Below are positions 1 to 7,624 of a DNA stretch of 62,065 nucleotides, one piece after another (the stretch's first letter is position 1; each line of letters starts with the position of its first letter). The stretch comes from Prevotellaceae bacterium (GTDB lineage: Bacteria; Bacteroidota; Bacteroidia; Bacteroidales; Bacteroidaceae): the NCBI GenBank assembly GCA_028723455.1, contig JAQYEW010000007.1:1-62065 (forward strand). The letters are read 5' to 3'. Below the pieces are notes generated by a model that was given only the letters and a program-made list of their open reading frames with translations, was not told where the DNA came from and searched no databases. The translations under genes were made by a program, and so were the position numbers.

Positions 1-35
1 CAAAATATTTCAATAACTTTGTCTTCGGTGATCAT
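1..35 (-). CDS. IS982-type transposase, N-terminal end only (continues beyond left edge)
   Basis: Only the first eleven codons are in the window, reading MITEDKVIEIF on the minus strand. They match the start of the degraded copy at 692 (MITADKNTEIF) and what I recall of IS982-family transposases (start, then TEIFC..DDFC). The ATG lies about 105 nt inside the terminal sequence ending at 140, the same layout as the copy beginning at 587. Whether the copy is intact cannot be seen. Confidence 0.6.
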   Translation of the reverse strand, partial: MITEDKVIEIF

Positions 36-140
36 AGCGATTTTTGTTTGTAATCCTTTGTTTTTTAGTACTATAAAGTTACAACAAATTTCGCTAATCA
101 CCAAATTTATAAGCACTTACAATTCGTCGAACTCACGTTA
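1..140 (-). mobile_element. Left-edge IS982-type insertion sequence, transposase-proximal end
   Basis: The segment is the reverse complement of an IS982-type 5' end. It finishes with TTCGTCGAACTCACGTTA at 123-140, and the adjoining stretch from about 68 aligns with the inverted copy at 587-661 with only about ten differences. The same 18-base terminus recurs perfectly at 17890-17907. The IS body lies to the left of the window. Confidence 0.6.
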
Positions 141-325
141 ATTATGACTAAAGATAAAGCAAAATTCCAACTGGAACCTGGTTCTGTAATAATCCAGCAC
201 CTCGCGTCCATCCATTGAATCGTCTGTAGAGAAGTAAAGCTGCCACTTGTCTGTCCTCCCGTCCATCGGATACCGGTAAGCAACATGCAGGAATCACTAA
301 CTGTCAGTCAACCGACTTCAGAAAG

Positions 326-544
326 TTGGATTTTCACTTCAATGCATCGCTTGCTGCTGTCAATTTGGCAAAAGAGGCATGTAAGAGACTCGGAATAGCC
401 TATTCCATATCCTCCTGCAAGTCATTCATAAACAATGCTTATATGCTTGAACGATTTATTTGCGTGTTCGAGATTAACCCAGACCCGCAAGTTATTGACA
501 AACTTTTCAAAGAACTCATTTTATTTACTGCCAGAGCCGCTTAG
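326..544 (+). pseudogene. Transposase C-terminal remnant (DDE type, IS4-like)
   Basis: The reading frame enters from upstream, without a start, through LDFHFNASL and ends with LFTARAA. LDFHFNASL followed by a Ser-Cys-Lys segment and a final LERFI..F block is what I recall from C-termini of IS4-like transposases of Bacteroidota. No catalytic domain is present, so this is a broken fragment lying between two IS982-type ends (140 and 587). The family call is from memory and tentative. Confidence 0.5.
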
Positions 545-586
545 GCTTGGCTATTTTTATCGAACTATTGTTTAGTATATTTAAAA

Positions 587-910
587 TAACGTGAGTTCGA
601 CGAAATACAAGTGTCTGTAAATTTGGCGATTGGCGAAATTTGTTGTAACTTTATAGTATTGAAATACAAATAGAAACAAATAAAAAACGCTATGATTACC
701 GCAGACAAAAATACGGAAATATTTTGTCTGGCAGACGACTTCTGCAAGTATTTTGATGCAATGATGGCAACATACACGCTAAAAGCGAATAATAAAAGAA
801 CATATCATCGTAATTCCACAACATCCAAGGCCGAAATCATGCTGATTATGACTCTCTTTCACGATTCCGGCCATCGCTGCCTGAAGCATTTCTCTTTTGT
901 ATTTAGATAG
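587..910 (+). mobile_element. Truncated IS982-type element
   Basis: It begins with TAACGTGAGTTCGACGAA and runs into an IS982-type transposase start at 692. The first 75 bp form an imperfect inverted repeat with the copy ending at 140. The far end is missing: homology is lost after the transposase fragment stops at 910. The exact right limit cannot be placed. Confidence 0.6.
692..910 (+). pseudogene. IS982-family transposase, N-terminal fragment
   Basis: The 72 residues carry TEIFCLADDFCKYFD, a basic HRN segment, an AEIMLIMTLFHDSG block and a KHFSFVF block, in the order of the IS982 transposase N-terminus. A stop follows at once, so the catalytic region is absent and the gene is dead. The upstream 105 bp is the intact IS end, which makes this start reliable. 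Confidence 0.65.
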
Positions 911-1090
911 GTGTAACCACCTGCAAGCAACGAGTACTATCTGTAATTAAATCATTGAATATCAACACCATTTTAAATTTAACACTTCGCAGTTCGTATT
1001 TGGTGTTCCGTCATTTTCCGCATATTTTTGTAACGTATTTCTATCGCGGTGAATCTACGGGACTTTTTTGTTGCCATAAAATCGCAGTCC

Positions 1091-1210
1091 GTTGACATCG
1101 GTTTACAACAGTTCACAAGGAGTGACAAGCGGCAGGACGAAATACGAAGACTGCCACAGATATTTACCCGGTTGACAACAGGTGACAATGATTGACTTCC
1201 GTTCACTCCC
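1091..1210 (+). repeat. Two clusters of four tandem decamer repeats
   Basis: At 1091-1130 four consecutive 10-mers begin GTTGACA, GTTTACA, GTTCACA and AGTGACA. At 1171-1210 four more begin GTTGACA, GGTGACA, ATTGACT and GTTCACT. The two clusters start exactly 80 bp apart, so all eight units lie on one face of the helix. This is the pattern of iterons or of arm-type/operator sites for a DNA-binding protein, and the candidate binders are the HTH protein and integrase just downstream. The rest of 911-1257 shows nothing recognisable. Confidence 0.7.
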
Positions 1211-1257
1211 CGATGGAATACACAGAAAAGAGTGTTCAACATCAAACAAAGGGAAGA

Positions 1258-2205
1258 ATGAAAGCAACCAAGAAATGTGCATTCTGTGGCAGGACATTCA
1301 TAGCCAACAGTGGTATGCAGAAGTATTGTTCCGTGCATTGCGCCGATGAAGCCAAGAAAGCGAAGAAGAAGCGACAGCAGGATTTGCTCAATGCCGTAGA
1401 ACCTGTTTTAGAGATACAGCGTCAGGAGTATCTCACCTTTTCAAAGGCTGCCATCCTAATGGGATGTTCACGCCAGTACATTTATAAGCTCGTGGCACAA
1501 GGCAGACTGCGGGCCTCACGCATCAGCAGCCGCATGGCATTCATACGCAGAGCAGATATAGAAAGGATGATGGAGGACAACCCTTATAACAGGGTGATAC
1601 CCGGCACACGCCCTAAGAGAGCCGGGTCCATCAGTCAAAAGAAATCCGGTAAGGAGAACAAGACCATTATTCCGGCTTCTGAAGAAATCCTCTCTTACAT
1701 TTCCGGCGAGGAAGTCCTCTCTACTTATAAGGTAAAGCAGTCATGGCTTTACACTACCGCCAAGCGCAACCAAATCCCCATTTGTAAGATTGCAGGCAAG
1801 AACTATTACAGCAAAAGCCACGTGGAGGAATGTCTCGGGCTGACCGCTGACATAGCCTCCATCACTGAGTGGCTAACCACAGAACAAGTGTTTGAGGTGT
1901 TCGGCATGAAACCGACCGCCATCCATGCCTATGCCTACCGACACCGCATCCCAACCAAAAAGGAATACGGCATACTCTATTATTCAAAGACACATCTTGA
2001 CGAGCTCCGTCAGACTGATTTGATGGAGGATGAACGCTACTGTACCGTGGAATATGTGTCGGAAAAATACGGACTGTCCAAAGCGAACATTCACCATATC
2101 GCCAAAGTACACGGTATCGGGAAACGGAAAGTCGGTGTGAGAAACCTGCTTTTCCGTGCGGATGTGGAGCGTGTGATGGCTGAAAGAGCCGCCAAAGGGC
2201 TGTGA
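1258..2205 (+). CDS. Zinc-finger protein with four excisionase-type helix-turn-helix units
   Basis: The protein opens with a zinc-finger-like module (CAFCGRTF, then YCSVHCADE) followed by four repeats of a MerR/excisionase-type (HTH_17) helix-turn-helix. The first is clearest (LTFSKAAILMGCSRQYIYKLVAQG, followed by a RRADIERMM wing). The others centre on the VLSTYKVKQSWLYTTAKRN, VFEVFGMKPTAIHAYAYRH and VSEKYGLSKANIHHIAKVH stretches. It probably recognises an extended repeated DNA site, and the decamer array immediately upstream is the natural candidate. An in-frame TTG at 1192 would start inside that array. I prefer ATG 1258, which follows AAGGGAAG and places the zinc finger at the N-terminus. 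Genes of this type commonly precede the integrase in Bacteroides mobile elements. Confidence 0.7.
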   Translation: MKATKKCAFCGRTFIANSGMQKYCSVHCADEAKKAKKKRQQDLLNAVEPVLEIQRQEYLTFSKAAILMGCSRQYIYKLVAQGRLRASRISSRMAFIRRADIERMMEDNPYNRVIPGTRPKRAGSISQKKSGKENKTIIPASEEILSYISGEEVLSTYKVKQSWLYTTAKRNQIPICKIAGKNYYSKSHVEECLGLTADIASITEWLTTEQVFEVFGMKPTAIHAYAYRHRIPTKKEYGILYYSKTHLDELRQTDLMEDERYCTVEYVSEKYGLSKANIHHIAKVHGIGKRKVGVRNLLFRADVERVMAERAAKGL

Positions 2206-2333
2206 CCGTTGATTATTGACCGATTATTGGTCAATTACCGTCATTATCTGCCACCAACGCCACATCATTCCATTCCTTTGCAGCGTGGAGAAGGTCTCCA
2301 CCGAGTAATATCCATCAATAACAAAGAAAGATT

Positions 2334-3458
2334 ATGGCAAACATTTGCAAGACCGTGAACCTTTATACACGGAAAATCAAAGGCGGCAAAATGCTGTCCT
2401 TCTTCCTCGACTATTATCCCGGCTACCGTGACGAGACCACCAACAAAGTGCTGCGTCATGAATCGCTCGGTATCTACATCTACGCACATCCGAAGACACA
2501 GCGTGAGAAGGACTACAATGCCCGGCTGTCGGAGAAAGCAGAGGCTCTGCGATGCCGCCGCTACGAGGAGATTGTAAACGAGCGTTACGAGTTCTTTGAC
2601 AAGAACAAGCTGAACGGCAGTTTCATTGATTACTTCAAGAAGTACGCAGGAAAGAAAAACTCTCGCTATGAGCAGGCGTTCCTGCACTTCAACCTGTTCA
2701 CAGGCGGCAAATGCACCTTTGCCGAAATCACCGTAGAGCTGTGCAACAAGTTCCTGGAATATCTGCGCACCACACATCAGGTCATCCATCAAAAGCGCAA
2801 ACTGCATCCCAATACCATTGCCAGTTATTGGTCTGCGTTCCTCGGTACGCTCCATGCCGCCCATCGAGACAAGAAGATCAAGGAGAATCCTTGTCCCTAT
2901 CTGGAACGCGCGGAAAGCATCCCGACAGACAAGGTGGGGCTGTCTGCGGAGGAACTCATACAACTGGCAGAAACTCCGTGTGAAGAGCCCGTACTGAAAA
3001 CCGCTTTCCTTTTCTCCTGCCTCACGGGACTGCGGAAGAGCGATGTCAAGGCATTCTCATGGGAAATGATACAGCCCGAAGCGGACGGTACGCTCTATAT
3101 CACCACCCGTATGCAGAAAACAAAGCAGATTGTACATAATCCCATCGGGGAGGAGGCACTGGCATTGATAGACAGTGATTCAAGGACGGGACTTGTGTTC
3201 CCCGGTTTCAAGGACAGCATGACACAGACAGCACTCAAACAATGGATAAAGGCGGCAGGAATCACCAAGAACATCACCTACCATTCAAGCAGGCACACCT
3301 ATTGTACCCTGCAACTGGAGGCAGGAACGGATTCCAGAACCGTGCAGGAACTTGTCGGGCACAAGAACCTCGCCACCACCCAGTGCTATCTCGACAGTGT
3401 GAGTAGCAGGAAGAAAGAGGCGGCAAACCGCATCACGCTGAAACGTAAGGTAGAGTAA
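2334..3458 (+). CDS. Tyrosine recombinase (integrase) of the mobile element
   Basis: This 374-residue protein has the domain order of Bacteroidetes integrases: an N-terminal arm-binding part, a SAM-like core-binding domain (about 95-190) and a catalytic domain (about 205-365). The catalytic set is visible: Arg in TGLRKSDV, His and Arg in HSSRHTYCTL, His in LVGHKNLATT and the Tyr nucleophile in TQCYLD. It should excise and integrate the element through a covalent 3'-phosphotyrosine intermediate. It lies 128 bp behind the HTH gene on the same strand. I could not identify attL or attR. Confidence 0.93.
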   Translation: MANICKTVNLYTRKIKGGKMLSFFLDYYPGYRDETTNKVLRHESLGIYIYAHPKTQREKDYNARLSEKAEALRCRRYEEIVNERYEFFDKNKLNGSFIDYFKKYAGKKNSRYEQAFLHFNLFTGGKCTFAEITVELCNKFLEYLRTTHQVIHQKRKLHPNTIASYWSAFLGTLHAAHRDKKIKENPCPYLERAESIPTDKVGLSAEELIQLAETPCEEPVLKTAFLFSCLTGLRKSDVKAFSWEMIQPEADGTLYITTRMQKTKQIVHNPIGEEALALIDSDSRTGLVFPGFKDSMTQTALKQWIKAAGITKNITYHSSRHTYCTLQLEAGTDSRTVQELVGHKNLATTQCYLDSVSSRKKEAANRITLKRKVE

Positions 3459-3556
3459 AAATCGCAGTCTTTTGGTTGCTCAAAGTATGATTTTAAGTAT
3501 GAAATGCGTCCTAAACACTAATAAGTTGTAAATAATTGCTTATATCTGCAATTTCT

Positions 3557-3589
3557 TTTGGCATAACGATAAGGTCTATTGTAATTTTG
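3557..3589 (+). promoter_or_regulatory. Bacteroidota-type promoter for the replication/mobilization genes
   Basis: TTTG at 3557-3560 is followed after 21 nt by TAATTTTG at 3582-3589, matching the Bacteroides sigma-A pattern TTTG ... TAnnTTTG. It lies about 40 nt before the ATG at 3631 and after the end of the integrase gene. Confidence 0.5.
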
Positions 3590-3630
3590 TGACAAACAAC
3601 CGCTGACAAGGCGCAATAACCAGTATAAGA

Positions 3631-4467
3631 ATGAAGAATCAGAACACGATTGTCAATACAGAGAATTGCCTTTTTTATGGCTTGCCCGGCATAATCATAC
3701 TTGCCCTTTCATTAATGGCGTCCACCCGAATCAGTTCCGATTTCGGCGGAGACAACTTCATAAAGGCGGTTTCCTTTTTAGGCTGCAACGGTCTGTTGTG
3801 GCTGCTGTATCTTGCGGTCTGCCAATACATGCTTGCCGATTTGGTAACACTTTGTACCTTGATGGTGAAGAAGGTAAGGAACGGGAACAACACTGAACCG
3901 GTTGAGACATTGGTAGTAGAGGAATATACTGATGTACCTTTGATTGAGGACCGGCCGGAACAGGTGACAGTTTCTGCCACATCTACCGCAGAATCTGCCC
4001 TTGTTGTAACCAAGGAAGAATACCGGACTTATTGTGCGGATTTTGAACAAAAGCAGCAAGACAACAGGCTGCTACTTGTCAAGTCCATCCTTGATTATGT
4101 CAAAAGGAAGATGGCACCGTTCACTACTGAAGAAAACCTGGTGCTACTCTGTGGCGAGATTGAGGCGTGGTGTGACAATCCTGCATATACTCCCAAAGCC
4201 ATCACCCTCAAACGTATGCCGAACCCGAAAGACAGGTTGAAGACATCGGACTTCAAGCATCTGGTGTGGAACATCGGTGTGCGGCTCGGATTCGAGAACG
4301 GGTATTCGGTAATGGTGCAAGCCGGATTTATCAAAAGCCTGTTCCCGGTTGAACTTATGGCTGTGGAAACCGAATCGCTGGCCAGAAGCCTGACCTGCGA
4401 CCCTGATAAAGGACATATCAAACTTGACAGACCCAAGCAAACCGGCAATTCCGATTTTCATTCTTAA
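3631..4467 (+). CDS. Conserved mobile-element membrane protein, function unknown
   Basis: I do not recognise an enzymatic domain. The N-terminus has two likely membrane helices (about 14-30 and 45-78, rich in Leu, Ile and Val), followed by an acidic linker and a cytoplasmic half with a patterned C-terminus (KHLVWNIGVRLGFENGYSVM, then AGFIKSLFP). Proteins of this shape sit between the integrase and the replication genes in NBU-like elements, to my recollection. The position suggests a role in element maintenance or transfer, but nothing in the sequence shows which. It has its own candidate promoter at 3557-3589. Confidence 0.55.
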   Translation: MKNQNTIVNTENCLFYGLPGIIILALSLMASTRISSDFGGDNFIKAVSFLGCNGLLWLLYLAVCQYMLADLVTLCTLMVKKVRNGNNTEPVETLVVEEYTDVPLIEDRPEQVTVSATSTAESALVVTKEEYRTYCADFEQKQQDNRLLLVKSILDYVKRKMAPFTTEENLVLLCGEIEAWCDNPAYTPKAITLKRMPNPKDRLKTSDFKHLVWNIGVRLGFENGYSVMVQAGFIKSLFPVELMAVETESLARSLTCDPDKGHIKLDRPKQTGNSDFHS

Positions 4468-4692
4468 AGCATCCGATTCTCTTTTACGTTCCATACTGGG
4501 AAGTCCGTCTTGGGCTTCCCTTTGCCGTTGTATGACATTTCGTGTAAATGTAACTATAACCCTCTTCCTGCAAGCGGTTTCCCTTTCCCCATATTGCCGA
4601 TTACTCCTTGACATTACGATTATCCTGCGATTACCGTCAATAAATTGAATCACTGGTACATCATAGTGTTCTTTTGCGGCATCAAACATTTT

Positions 4693-5070
4693 ATGAATAT
4701 GGAAAACGGACTCACATTCAACGACCTTCCACAGGTCGTGGCCGAGCTTCGTGACGAGGTTATCGGCATGAGACAGATGCTCACCTGTCTGCAAAAGGAG
4801 AACACGGAACGCAAGGAGAACACCCACCGCCCCATGTCGGTGGAGGATGCCGCCGAGTATTTGAAGATACCACTGCGCACCCTTTATATGAAATTGGGGA
4901 ACGGGACTATTCCAGCCACCAAACCGGGCAAGCGATATGTCCTCTATCAGGACGAACTGGACAAGTGGCTGGAGTGCAACCGCAAGAATCCCGTACCGCT
5001 GACGGTGGAGGAAGAAAACGCGGCTATCCTTGCTTCCAACAAGCGCAAGCCATCAAACAGAAATTGGTAA
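4693..5070 (+). CDS. Excisionase-like helix-turn-helix protein
   Basis: A short coiled stretch (about 10-45) is followed by a single MerR/excisionase-type helix-turn-helix: MSVEDAAEYLKIPLRTLYMK, then KPGKRYVLYQDELDKWL. This is the HTH_17 layout of small excision factors, and the position corresponds to orf2x of NBU1. It probably assists excision or regulates the genes that follow. An in-frame TTG at 4645 exists, but the ATG at 4693 is the better start. Its stop is two bases before the start of the ATPase gene, so the two are translationally linked. Confidence 0.7.
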   Translation: MNMENGLTFNDLPQVVAELRDEVIGMRQMLTCLQKENTERKENTHRPMSVEDAAEYLKIPLRTLYMKLGNGTIPATKPGKRYVLYQDELDKWLECNRKNPVPLTVEEENAAILASNKRKPSNRNW

Positions 5071-5072
5071 TC

Positions 5073-6092
5073 ATGGAAACGGAAGAAAGAAATGAAACCG
5101 CCAGGCAGCCCTTCAATGCGATAGCCGCCATAGGTGCGGAACTGGATAGCCAAAGGCAACAGGCGGAGAACGTACCGGTATGGAGTGGTATGTTCTCCGT
5201 CAAGACCGCCAACGTCACCATTCAGGAAGCGGCGAACCGCCCGAATCCTGTTCCGTTGTGGCTCACGCTGTGGTATCAGGGGGAGGTGTGCTGCCTGTTC
5301 GCGGATAGCAACCTCGGAAAATCCATCTATGCCGTGCAGATTGCGGCTGAGATAGCAGAGACACGGAAAGTCCTCTACTTTGACTTCGAACTTTCGGACA
5401 AACAGTTTCAGTTACGCTACACCAATGAGAGCACCGGACAATGCCACCGCTTCCCCGATGACCTGTACCGGGTGGAGATTTCAAGGGACTGCCTCTGCCC
5501 ACAAGACGATTTCGAGAACACTTTGATTATGGAGATTGAGAAGTTGTCCGTGGATATGGGTTGTAAGATTCTCATCATAGACAACCTGTCCTATCTCTGC
5601 ATGACTTCTGAAAAGGGCGAGGATGCCGGACGGTTGATGTCAAGGCTGATGGAGTTGAAGCGCAAGCATGAACTTTCCATCCTTATACTGGCACATACGC
5701 CCAAGCGGCAACTGAATATGCCGATAACACAGAACGACCTTGCAGGAAGCAAGAAACTCTACAATTTCTTTGACAGTGTATTTGCCATTGGTAAGAGTGC
5801 GAAGGATGAGAACCTGCGATACATCAAGCAACTCAAAGTGAGATACGGGAACTTTGAGTATGGCGGTAATCACGTGATTGTATGCGCCATTGAGAAAGCG
5901 GATGACTTTCTGCGGTTTGTCACGCTCGGTCACGCGACCGAATCCGCACACCTCAAGGAAATTACGGAAGAGGAACGGAACAGAATGAAGAGTGATGCCC
6001 GGTCTCTTCACTCGCAAGGGATGTCCTACCGTGAAATCGGAGAGAAACTCGGCATATCCAAAAGCACAGTCGAAAGGTACTGTAAGGCATGA
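5073..6092 (+). CDS. RecA-fold ATPase, RepA/DnaB-like helicase of the element
   Basis: The protein has a Walker A motif (FADSNLGKSIYAVQIA), a Walker B strand (KILIIDNLSYL) and a later ILILAHTPKR strand, the arrangement of AAA_25/RepA-type hexameric helicases. A C-terminal resolvase-like helix-turn-helix (MSYREIGEKLGISKSTVERY) can bind DNA. Such proteins unwind DNA for element replication or processing after excision. I chose ATG 5073, two bases after the upstream stop; the frame stays open further upstream, inside the HTH gene. The TGTCCC repeat cluster begins 12 bp after the stop and is a plausible target. Confidence 0.8.
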   Translation: METEERNETARQPFNAIAAIGAELDSQRQQAENVPVWSGMFSVKTANVTIQEAANRPNPVPLWLTLWYQGEVCCLFADSNLGKSIYAVQIAAEIAETRKVLYFDFELSDKQFQLRYTNESTGQCHRFPDDLYRVEISRDCLCPQDDFENTLIMEIEKLSVDMGCKILIIDNLSYLCMTSEKGEDAGRLMSRLMELKRKHELSILILAHTPKRQLNMPITQNDLAGSKKLYNFFDSVFAIGKSAKDENLRYIKQLKVRYGNFEYGGNHVIVCAIEKADDFLRFVTLGHATESAHLKEITEEERNRMKSDARSLHSQGMSYREIGEKLGISKSTVERYCKA

Positions 6093-6103
6093 TATGTATG
6101 GAA

Positions 6104-6295
6104 TGTCCCATGTCCCACCTTTTCCCCTATGGAACGATAGGACACAAGGGACGGTCAGGGACACTTGGGACAATATGGAACGTATGGGACATTTGTCAAA
6201 CACCAATTATAGGTTACCCTCAATTTGTCCCAAGGTGTCCCACCTGTCCCGATGTCCCATCCAGCATGGAATGTAAAAGTGGGACACTTGGGATA
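6104..6295 (+). repeat. Cluster of TGTCCC/GGGACA hexamers, candidate origin or operator
   Basis: TGTCCC occurs at 6104, 6111, 6226, 6236, 6245 and 6253. Its complement GGGACA occurs at 6158, 6167, 6186 and 6281, with near matches GGGACG at 6148 and GGGATA at 6290. Spacings within groups are 7-10 bp. The cluster fills the 239-bp gap between a helicase-like ATPase and a primase, where an iteron-type replication origin or a repressor site would be expected. No gene of convincing quality occupies the gap. Confidence 0.6.
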
Positions 6296-6331
6296 ATGAA
6301 TCTTGATGAGAACATAAAACAAGTATGAGAT

Positions 6332-7390
6332 ATGGCATACCAATTAGAGAAATACAGGAACCGGAGCAGCCGTCACACATGCCCCAAATGCAGACGGACT
6401 AAATGCTTCACTTACTATGTGGACGAGAACGGACAACCGCTTGACGAGAGCGTGGGGAGGTGTGATCATGAGAGCGGATGTGGTTATCACTATCCACCGA
6501 AGGAGTATTTCAGAGACCATCCCGAAAAGGACGTGAATGGGACACGGCTATCCCCAAATAGGATTATCGCCAAAGGAATCCACAGAAGCAAATCCATTGA
6601 TGCCATACCGATGGAGTATGTCACCCGTTCCCGTAGCGACGACAGTCACTTGATACATTTTCTCTTTTCACTGCAAAAGGACAATGAGGCGGCCCTCAAA
6701 CGTGTGCTGGATGATTATCATATAGGAGCGACCCGAAACGGGGAAACCATCTTTTGGCAGATTGACAAGGACAACCATGTGCGTGGAGGAAAGATTATCG
6801 CCTACAACAAGGAAGACGGACACCGTATCAAGGGCAAAGGCGTGAACTGGGTACATAGTCTGTTGAAGAAGCAGGGAGTGTTCAATCAGGACTGGACACT
6901 TACCCAATGTCTGTTTGGCGAACACCTGTTATCATCATCGGCAAATCGGGACAAGGTGGTGGCTGTGGTGGAATCGGAAAAGACCGCTCTTATCTGCTCG
7001 GTCCAATATCCCGATTGTGTATGGCTCGCCACTGGAGGAAAGAGCCAGTTGGCCGTCCAAAAGATGAAAGTGCTTGCCAACCGTACCGTGATTTTCTTTC
7101 CCGACGTAGATGGTTATCAGGAATGGACAGAGTGTGTAAAAGCCTTTTCATTCTGCCGCAGTATCAAAGTCTCGGATGTGCTGGAGCAGAACGCCACGGA
7201 AGCCGACCGTAAGAAAAAGATAGACATTGCGGACTTGATTCTTCGTGACTGGCAGTCCCTCCGGCAATACCGTGAAGACACTCCGCTTGCAAGGGCGCAG
7301 CGGATGATTCGTGAAATGACGGAACGCAATCCCGCCTTGCAAATGCAGATAGACACTCTCGGCCTTGTTCCGGTCGTGGATGACGGGTAA
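6332..7390 (+). CDS. Toprim primase-like protein with N-terminal zinc finger (DUF6371-like)
   Basis: The N-terminus has a zinc-binding CHC2-like module (CPKCRRTKC, then GRCDHESGCG). The C-terminal half carries Toprim features: VVAVVESEKTALICS with the acidic glutamate, and VIFFPDVDGYQEW with the DxD-like pair. This combination is the primase PrmN1-like protein of Bacteroides mobilizable elements. It would prime the complementary strand of the transferred or excised DNA. The candidate oriT follows immediately, then the relaxase. Confidence 0.78.
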   Translation: MAYQLEKYRNRSSRHTCPKCRRTKCFTYYVDENGQPLDESVGRCDHESGCGYHYPPKEYFRDHPEKDVNGTRLSPNRIIAKGIHRSKSIDAIPMEYVTRSRSDDSHLIHFLFSLQKDNEAALKRVLDDYHIGATRNGETIFWQIDKDNHVRGGKIIAYNKEDGHRIKGKGVNWVHSLLKKQGVFNQDWTLTQCLFGEHLLSSSANRDKVVAVVESEKTALICSVQYPDCVWLATGGKSQLAVQKMKVLANRTVIFFPDVDGYQEWTECVKAFSFCRSIKVSDVLEQNATEADRKKKIDIADLILRDWQSLRQYREDTPLARAQRMIREMTERNPALQMQIDTLGLVPVVDDG

Positions 7391-7560
7391 ACCCGGCTTG
7401 CCGGTTGTAAGGCTTGCCACTCATATAGCCCACTATAACTACACGCTTCGCTTTCGTAGTTGTGGGCTCTCCCGAGGGGATTATGGCTTTGCCCTAATAA
7501 CCCACTCAGGGCGTTCACCCCTGAGAACCCCGAGCAAAGAGTGACCCTCTCTTTGCAAAC
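7391..7560 (+). other. Candidate origin of transfer (oriT) with three hairpins
   Basis: This 234-bp gene-free stretch before the relaxase holds a stem GCCCAC/AACTAC (7428-7442) pairing with GTAGTTGTGGGC (7456-7467), a second stem CTCAGGG (7505-7511) with CCCTGAG (7519-7525), and a third stem GCAAAGAG (7534-7541) with CTCTTTGC (7549-7556). A direct repeat GGCTTGCC precedes them. Position and structure fit the oriT of Mob/Pre-type elements. The nick site cannot be assigned. Confidence 0.55.
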
Positions 7561-7624
7561 TCCGCTCAGGAAACTGTCCTAAGAACCTTATCAATTCGTT
7601 TCACTCAAAATTAAGAGCAGGAAA

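Noticed and set aside
1192..1257. Upstream TTG start for the zinc-finger/HTH protein
   Set aside because: It would begin within the second decamer block and adds 22 residues of no character before the zinc finger; ATG 1258 fits better.
5992..6328. Two overlapping plus-strand frames across the gap before the primase gene
   Set aside because: Their repetitive Cys-Pro-Ser translation is produced by the TGTCCC repeats; no domain or start context.
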